Positions 32,981 through 38,580 of a stretch of 38,580 nucleotides of DNA are shown piece after piece. This DNA comes from Pseudobutyrivibrio sp. OR37 (GTDB lineage: Bacteria > Bacillota > Clostridia > Lachnospirales > Lachnospiraceae). The first letter of the stretch is position 1. The number at the start of each line of letters is the position of its first letter. The stretch is taken from positions 1 to 38,580 of the forward strand of contig NZ_FOQF01000031.1 in NCBI RefSeq assembly GCF_900113655.1, read 5' to 3'. A model generated the notes under the pieces. The model had not been told where the DNA came from. It was given only the letters and a program-made list of their open reading frames with translations, and did not search any database. The position numbers and the translations under genes were made by a program.

Positions 32981-33811
32981 TTACCATTCCTCTCTAATCT
33001 TTTTAAAATCGATTGTCTTGCCAACTTTCTTCCAAATGATAGAAAGATAAATTATATTTATTACTGATAGTACACAATACATGATTATTGATTTTATAGC
33101 AGTATCGCCCTCATAAATGTAACCGTGGGATGTTTCCTCATTTACAAATAATCCAGATTGAAAATCAACAAAGAAATCATTTAGACCGTGAGCGATAGCG
33201 CAAGCCCAAATATTTCTGGTTTTCCAATAAAGTATGAGAAGTCCGAAGCCAAACAGACCTGCCTCAGCTGTTTTACCGATAGCCTGTCCCCAGGCTGTTG
33301 GTGACGACATATCAAACCCAATAATATGCACAGCGCCAAAGACAATGGACGACACAATTGCGCTGAGCACGAAAACATATTTCCAATTTCGGAACTTGTA
33401 AATAATTGCATCATTTATAACTGCTCTAAAAGCCAGTTCCTCAAATAAACCAACTGACATATACATGAGAAATACAATGATTATTTCCTTTAAAGGGTTG
33501 GCTACAAATGGTGTCTTTTCCTCTATATGTGCAATAATTAAAATACTTCCAAATAATGCAGACAAAATAAGGAAGCCCAGGCAATACTTAAGCACATAGC
33601 CTGTGGAATTATCGCAATTAGTCAAGGCTTTATCTCCGGATATCTGATATAAGAAAAAACATACCGCACCACAAAGCATTGTTCTTACAATGAAAAACTG
33701 GAAATTCGTGTCGGTTTTAATGGATTTAAAACAAATAATCACATAAATAATACAGATAGTCGCAGTAATTATAGGTGACTTTTTCAGAAAATTAATATAT
33801 CTCTTTAACAT
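32981..33811 (-). CDS. CPBP (CAAX/Abi) intramembrane metalloprotease
   Basis: This 276-residue membrane protein has about eight helices. It holds all three CPBP motifs: EELAFR with Glu124, Glu125 and Arg129; FGAVH with His162; and HGLND with His208 and Asn211/Asp212. The family cleaves membrane proteins or processes peptides. It is the last gene of the PrsW-S41-CPBP operon, starts 19 bases after the S41 stop with AGGAG upstream, and converges on the SRAP gene. Confidence 0.9.
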   Translation of the reverse strand: MLKRYINFLKKSPIITATICIIYVIICFKSIKTDTNFQFFIVRTMLCGAVCFFLYQISGDKALTNCDNSTGYVLKYCLGFLILSALFGSILIIAHIEEKTPFVANPLKEIIIVFLMYMSVGLFEELAFRAVINDAIIYKFRNWKYVFVLSAIVSSIVFGAVHIIGFDMSSPTAWGQAIGKTAEAGLFGFGLLILYWKTRNIWACAIAHGLNDFFVDFQSGLFVNEETSHGYIYEGDTAIKSIIMYCVLSVINIIYLSIIWKKVGKTIDFKKIREEW

Positions 33812-33830
33812 ATTTCTTCTCCTAAAAAAT

Positions 33831-35546
33831 TTAATAAAGACTATTTATATAATCTGTCAGCTTCGCTCTAGCATAAAAATGTTCTGGTTTATCAATCACA
33901 TAATCTGGCTCTACTCCTTGATCAATATCATAGATAGATCCATTTTTCATATAGCTCAGACGATTCGGACTTGAAATTTGAAGTAATGTTCCGTCGGCTG
34001 TTGAAAGTGGCATAACTACACAGGCACCACCGCCACTTTGCTCTCCAATAATCTTTGCTCGACCTGAAGATTTAAGTACACTTGGCATTAAATTTCCACA
34101 CGAAAAACTTGAAGGTGATGTAAGACAATACAAATTGTAATCGAGTAAGGAATCCTTTTCGTCATACCGTCCATCTAAATTAGCATCTACCTTAAAGGAC
34201 TCATTTGCATAGGCACCTGTTAACGTATCCTGAATGCAAACCGTACCTTCACCCAGAATAAGACTGATAATATAGCTGGCGGTAACCGAATCTCCACCAC
34301 CATTTAAGCTAACATCAAAGACCACATTTTCAATTGGGCTATTTGCCCTGGTTATCTGTGAATATGCATATAAAAACAGTCCGATAGTATCCTCTGTATC
34401 TTCTGTTGGTGGTTCTTTATAGTAATCAACATCTTTATCCTTGGTCGCAAAACTATCAAATGTTATATATGCTGTATTCCCAACCTCCTGATAGCCTGGC
34501 ACTCCCTCTGGGAAATATTCCATCCTGGCCTGATAATATTTCATATATGATTCATACTTGTTTAAAGATGAGTGTCCATATTTGCTTTCTACTTCCGCAT
34601 CCATTCCAAGACGCCATGAATTCAAAGTATAACCACTATGACTATCATCAATATAAAGGTCTAAAAAAACACTCAGGGCATTAGCGCTTATAGCAGGATT
34701 TTGGCTCTTTAATGCATCTTTAAGGGCAACATCTGAAAGGAACTCATCAAATGAATCTATTCCATGAAATTCCTTCAGTCCATAGTAATAATCCATTACC
34801 ATGCATAATTCGTTATAACTGAATTCCGAAAGAGCTTCACTTTTCTCTGTGACTGGTTCAGCCTCGTACCATTTTCTTAATAAATCCTTTCCTGTTTCCG
34901 AACCATACTCATATACAAAGACTGACTTTTCATTGTATAGCAGTAAAACGTAACAAGGTAAGGCTAGCATAATATCGCTTACAGTCTGTAAAGGAACATA
35001 GTATTTCCCTCCATTAGCGACTAAATCAATTCCGTACTTTTTCAAGTCGATAACCACTTCTGAACCATAGCGGCTATAAGAGCTTTCCTCTGAAATTGTA
35101 AAACCATCAAAGACACCATCCGGTGATAAAACGTCCATTATAGTTCTTGACCATGATGGCACGAAGAAAGCGTCAAAGTCCTTGAAGCTAAATTCGTCCT
35201 TATCAAAGTCAATCTCCATATAATACTGATTATCGCGAGTGAGTGTTACTAGGGAGCCTTTTTTTGTCACATCCAGTGAATAACCATCATCTTCATTTAT
35301 TTCGTGGTAAACTCTTTCAATCAACGTTTCGGCATCATCTATATCTATGTATGGTATATCCAAATTATCATCAGTAAAATATAGGTTAATATTGTCTTGT
35401 TGATCTATAGAATAAAAATACAAAGGTACCTCAGCACTTCTTAGGGCATCATTGGCAGAATTTCCGCAAGAACTAAGCAAAGTACCAGCTATTAAAGATA
35501 TAACCACTATCAAAACAGGAATTTTTTTATGGAAGGCTCTGCTCAT
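33831..35546 (-). CDS. S41 (C-terminal-processing-like) peptidase, lipoprotein
   Basis: This protein of 571 residues starts at 35546, with AGGAG 7 bases upstream. Lipoprotein signal with Cys27 (LLSSC). The large N-terminal part (30-330) is unrecognised, with two or three sandwich-like regions. The S41 core is in the last 250 residues: FDVSLNGGGDS, then SPSSFSCGNLMP (the nucleophile Ser region), and IIGEQSGGGACVV. The Lys seen in bacterial CtpA (GxKTFGKG) is Gln here, as in IRBP/tricorn-like relatives, so a Ser-based triad or tetrad of another type is likely. It is the middle gene of a three-protease operon. Confidence 0.82.
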   Translation of the reverse strand: MSRAFHKKIPVLIVVISLIAGTLLSSCGNSANDALRSAEVPLYFYSIDQQDNINLYFTDDNLDIPYIDIDDAETLIERVYHEINEDDGYSLDVTKKGSLVTLTRDNQYYMEIDFDKDEFSFKDFDAFFVPSWSRTIMDVLSPDGVFDGFTISEESSYSRYGSEVVIDLKKYGIDLVANGGKYYVPLQTVSDIMLALPCYVLLLYNEKSVFVYEYGSETGKDLLRKWYEAEPVTEKSEALSEFSYNELCMVMDYYYGLKEFHGIDSFDEFLSDVALKDALKSQNPAISANALSVFLDLYIDDSHSGYTLNSWRLGMDAEVESKYGHSSLNKYESYMKYYQARMEYFPEGVPGYQEVGNTAYITFDSFATKDKDVDYYKEPPTEDTEDTIGLFLYAYSQITRANSPIENVVFDVSLNGGGDSVTASYIISLILGEGTVCIQDTLTGAYANESFKVDANLDGRYDEKDSLLDYNLYCLTSPSSFSCGNLMPSVLKSSGRAKIIGEQSGGGACVVMPLSTADGTLLQISSPNRLSYMKNGSIYDIDQGVEPDYVIDKPEHFYARAKLTDYINSLY

Positions 35547-35573
35547 AAATAGTCTCCTATATTCATCATCCAA

Positions 35574-36356
35574 TTATTCCATCTCGTTAATAATCATATT
35601 ATTAAACTTTTCACCAATCTTTTTAAATCTAATTATTATGCGAATTGAATAAACAATAAATCCGACTATTACGATAAGTGCATACACGCTACCTATAGTA
35701 AGCATCACGTTGTCTTGATTTGCCATTCCCTCAAATACCATGTGATTACTGGTTGAACCAGCATCATATAAAGTATGAATAATGAGTGGAACAACAAATG
35801 CAGCTATGTTAAAAATTGCTACAGGTCCAGCATTATTTTTCTTATTGTACATGGCTATACCTAGAAATTCACCCATAAGCATATCCATTGCCATGTGACC
35901 TGGAAGCATTGGAAGTCTCACAAAAACGCCTATCAATTCAGAGCCGTAACTAATGTCTTCTGCTATAGAAAATCCTATACCGACTGCTGCGCCAATCAAT
36001 ATATATTCGTAGACATTGTTTACTTTTTTTCTAAATACCAACAGCGTGATGATTATCATTATTAACTTAATAAGCTCTTCTGGAAAAGCTGCAAATAAAA
36101 ATGGTGACATAAATTGTCTTGCAACTGTTGGCAATTCACTATATTGGGCACCCTTTTCAGTTCCCAATCCAATCATCACATACATAACTGCTCTTGAAGA
36201 AATTATTTCAGACAAAATGCCAAGAATAATTGGCAGAAGGGCTTGAGGAACACTAATTTGCTCAGGCTTTTCTCTTTTTATCATTCTCATATAGAGAAAC
36301 CCCAAAACTCCAGTAGTTACTAATCCTGCAATTGCTTGTTGAATAAAAGTAATCAT
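35574..36356 (-). CDS. PrsW-family intramembrane metalloprotease
   Basis: This 260-residue membrane protein has about seven helices. It shows the PrsW motifs FPEELIKL (Glu93, Glu94, Lys97), GFSIAEDISY (Glu133) and LPGHMAMDMLMGEFLG (His154). In Bacillus, PrsW starts cleavage of an anti-sigma factor. No sigma or anti-sigma gene is seen here. The ATG has GAGGAGG 7 bases upstream. It leads the operon, with the S41 gene 27 bases after its stop, and is divergent from the polymerase. Two TATAAT-like boxes stand before it. Confidence 0.9.
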   Translation of the reverse strand: MITFIQQAIAGLVTTGVLGFLYMRMIKREKPEQISVPQALLPIILGILSEIISSRAVMYVMIGLGTEKGAQYSELPTVARQFMSPFLFAAFPEELIKLIMIIITLLVFRKKVNNVYEYILIGAAVGIGFSIAEDISYGSELIGVFVRLPMLPGHMAMDMLMGEFLGIAMYNKKNNAGPVAIFNIAAFVVPLIIHTLYDAGSTSNHMVFEGMANQDNVMLTIGSVYALIVIVGFIVYSIRIIIRFKKIGEKFNNMIINEME

Positions 36357-36526
36357 CCCGATACCTCCTCGTTAACACAAATCTACCAATATCCATTGGA
36401 TACTGTCACACTATTATAATAATTATACAATAACTTTTTCCTGCTCTAAGTTATTTCACACTTTTTTCGCCATAAGTTCACTGTCTGACATATTTAATAG
36501 GGATAAGGCGCTACTGAAAATTTTAG

Positions 36527-36590
36527 AATTTGTTCGATTTACAAGAATACATGTTCGGGTGTATTATTTATAAAAACAAACATATTTTCG
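36527..36590 (+). promoter_or_regulatory. LexA-type (SOS) promoter of the Y-family polymerase
   Basis: This is a near copy of the element at 31975-32042: the first 23 bases are identical, two bases differ in the box, and 16 more match. LexA-like boxes AGAATACATGTTCG (36544-36557) and CAAACATATTTTCG (36577-36590) each match 12 of 14 consensus positions. The first lies between -35 TTTACA and the TATTAT -10. Confidence 0.78.
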
Positions 36591-36623
36591 ATTTTATTCA
36601 CTTTTATAAAGGAGGTAATGTAA

Positions 36624-36656
36624 ATGAAGTTGAACGAATTGGTAGGTGTTTCATAA
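36624..36656 (+). CDS. Ten-codon leader peptide before the polymerase
   Basis: ATG at 36624 has the best ribosome binding site here (AAAGGAGG). It encodes MKLNELVGVS and stops at TAA, whose last A is the first base of the polymerase ATG (TAATG). The polymerase has only a weak site of its own, so translation reinitiation is likely. It may be the remnant of a YolD-like gene. Confidence 0.55.
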   Translation: MKLNELVGVS

Positions 36657-38077
36657 TGGATGTATCTGATCATTTATTAATACCTAAATGCTATATCGCT
36701 ATAGACATGAAGTCATTTTATGCATCCGTAGAATGTGTCGCTAGAGGCCTTGATCCACTTAAGGCAAATCTTCTAGTTGCAGATGGAAGCCGAACAGACA
36801 AAACCATCTGTCTTGCAGTCTCCCCTGCCCTTAAGGCCATAGGTGTCCCTAGTCGACCTAGGCTATTTGAGGCTAAACAAGCCATCGCCAAATACGAACG
36901 GGCTCATCATACCAAGGTTCTTTATATTACTGCTGTTCCACGCATGCTTGAATATGAAAAAGTATCCGCCAAAATCTATGGCATTTTTCTAAAATATGTA
37001 GCTGCAGAGGATATTCATGTTTATAGCATCGATGAAAGTTTTATTGATTGCACTCCTTACCTGCACCTTTATAAAGCTACTGCTATAAAAACTGGCCAGA
37101 GTCCCGCTCATGTCATGGCTATGACCATGATTAGAGATGTGCTAAAGCAGACTGGCATCACCGCCACAGTAGGGATTGGAACAAATCTATATCTTGCAAA
37201 AGTAGCCATGGATATCGTAGCCAAAAAAGCGATAGCCGATAAAGATGGCGTCCGCATTGCTGCTCTTACGGAAGATTCATACAAAACTTTACTGTGGCCA
37301 CACAAGCCACTTACAGATTTTTGGCAAATAGGAAATGGAAAGGCTCGTCGCCTAGAACGAAATATGATGTTCACCATGGGAGATATTGCTGAACGCTCCC
37401 AGGTAGATGAGGAATGGTTCTATAAAACCTTTGGAATCGATGCAGAAATTCTGATTGATCATGCCTGGGGCATCGAACCAGTCACAATGCATGATATTAA
37501 AAACTACAAATCAGATAACCACTCTCTTTCCAACGGCCAGGTGCTACCTAGGCCATACAAATACGAGGAAGCTTGCATTGTGTTGAAAGAGATGATTGAT
37601 ATATTATGCTGCGATATGTACAAGAAGAATCTAGTATCTTCAAAATTCACCTGGTGGGTAAGCTACGATTATAAAAGCCTTGAATACTGCCCTCAATACG
37701 ATGGCCCTCTGGCAATTGACTGGTATGGAAGATTACACCCAGCCCATTCAAATGGCACAGTAAACCTCCGCAATGCAACAAACACCTCTAGGCTTGTTAT
37801 TGAAAGCATCATGAAAGACGTTATAAAGAAAACCGACCACAGGATATTATTTCGCCGGCTATGTATATGCGCTTGTAATGTGGAAAATGATGGTGGTTAT
37901 TTTCAATTAGATTTTTTTACAGATTATCCAGCTCTTAATAAAGAAAAACAGATTCATTCAGCCCTTCTAGATGTAAGAAACCGATATGGAGCTAACGCCA
38001 TATTGAAAGGCATTAATCTGCTAGAAGGAGCTACTACTAGAGAAAGAAATGAACAGATTGGAGGACACAAAGCCTAG
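36656..38077 (+). CDS. Y-family DNA polymerase (UmuC/DinB type)
   Basis: This 473-residue translesion polymerase has catalytic residues Asp17 in YIAIDMKSFYASVE and Asp126/Glu127 in YSIDESF. The palm and thumb continue with TVGIGTNLYLAKVAMD and the little-finger region. It ends with NLLEGATTRERNEQIGGHKA, close to the usual C terminus of the Firmicutes UmuC-like group, so it is complete. The frame extends upstream to 36530, but that part is promoter; ATG 36656 is preferred because of the leader overlap. It is controlled by a LexA-type promoter and should be SOS-induced together with the YolD-like/SRAP operon. Confidence 0.93.
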   Translation: MDVSDHLLIPKCYIAIDMKSFYASVECVARGLDPLKANLLVADGSRTDKTICLAVSPALKAIGVPSRPRLFEAKQAIAKYERAHHTKVLYITAVPRMLEYEKVSAKIYGIFLKYVAAEDIHVYSIDESFIDCTPYLHLYKATAIKTGQSPAHVMAMTMIRDVLKQTGITATVGIGTNLYLAKVAMDIVAKKAIADKDGVRIAALTEDSYKTLLWPHKPLTDFWQIGNGKARRLERNMMFTMGDIAERSQVDEEWFYKTFGIDAEILIDHAWGIEPVTMHDIKNYKSDNHSLSNGQVLPRPYKYEEACIVLKEMIDILCCDMYKKNLVSSKFTWWVSYDYKSLEYCPQYDGPLAIDWYGRLHPAHSNGTVNLRNATNTSRLVIESIMKDVIKKTDHRILFRRLCICACNVENDGGYFQLDFFTDYPALNKEKQIHSALLDVRNRYGANAILKGINLLEGATTRERNEQIGGHKA

Positions 38078-38078
38078 T

Positions 38079-38123
38079 TTTGAGTCCTTCGCTATGTTCT
38101 CTATCCGACTGAGCTATACACAC
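38079..38123 (-). tRNA. 5' half of a tRNA gene, fragment
   Basis: On the minus strand GTGTGTA-TA-GCTCAGTCGGATAGAG fits the acceptor 5' strand, bases 8-9 and the D arm of a tRNA. After that the sequence leaves the pattern: there is no anticodon arm, T arm or matching acceptor strand. It is a relic, directly downstream of the polymerase stop and the rRNA terminator. Confidence 0.5.
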
Positions 38124-38144
38124 ATTTTGTCATTTATTTTTAAT

Positions 38145-38181
38145 AAAAAAAGCAAGCATTTCCTAATGGATTGTGCTTGCT
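38145..38181 (-). terminator. Terminator of the rRNA operon
   Basis: AGCAAGCA / TGCTTGCT (38151-38158 / 38174-38181) has a 15-nt loop, followed on the minus strand by TTTTTTT. It lies about 80 bases past the 23S end. Confidence 0.85.
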
Positions 38182-38261
38182 AGTGCTTTATTAGCAACCT
38201 CAAAACTTCACACAGTAAAACTTTGTCTTCCGATTTTTGCTACATTCTTTTCTTTTAGAAT

Positions 38262-38580
<319 letters not shown>

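Overview
The window looks like a chromosomal segment from an anaerobic, plant-fibre-degrading Lachnospiraceae bacterium, most likely near Butyrivibrio/Pseudobutyrivibrio. The reasons are AT-rich DNA, strong AGGAGG-type ribosome binding sites, a GH3 beta-glucosidase with permuted domains, a modular GH10 xylanase, a Firmicutes-type LexA box pattern and the 23S rRNA end. The genus is inferred from gene content only.

Layout. (1) 1-3561: the 3' part of an AAA/DUF4143 ATPase; a Fic protein with its own winged-helix domain and a large palindromic operator; a minus-strand operon of an HD-domain protein and two tiny Cys-rich sister proteins, preceded by a decayed membrane-protein tail. (2) 3581-11279: a minus-strand group of GH3 glucosidase, small lipoprotein, GHKL sensor kinase, LytTR regulator and two tandem lipoprotein esterases. 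The GH3 start codon is out of frame at an A7 tract, and the first esterase's ribosome binding site lies inside a long hairpin. (3) 11433-12522: an isochorismatase-like hydrolase followed by a frame-broken gene. (4) 12759-19856: two SBP-TM-GGDEF-EAL paralogs (degenerate GGDEF, intact EAL) flank a lipoprotein, a nitroreductase relic and an anchored zinc metalloprotease. (5) 19893-20229: relics of a DUF554 protein and an ExeA-type transposition ATPase. (6) 20217-27915: a glycoside-import locus, GH78, sugar isomerase-like protein, GPH symporter and GH1, with a divergent AraC regulator. (7) 28009-31703: a PepSY protein, an internally deleted GNAT, an SGNH hydrolase, a 33-residue membrane peptide, and the secreted GH10-CBM13-CBM2 xylanase. 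(8) 31975-38077: two near-identical LexA-type promoters, one driving a YolD-like protein plus an SRAP (YedK/HMCES-type) protein, the other a Y-family polymerase via a 10-codon leader. Between them, on the other strand, sits an operon of three membrane-linked proteases (PrsW, S41, CPBP). (9) 38079-38580: a tRNA fragment, an rRNA terminator and the 3' end of a 23S gene, with no 5S gene between 23S and the terminator.

The main themes are plant polysaccharide and plant glycoside use (esterases, GH3, GH78, GH1, GH10), c-di-GMP breakdown linked to periplasmic-type binding domains, and an SOS repair/mutagenesis set. Gene decay is frequent: at least six relics or frame-broken genes lie between intact operons.
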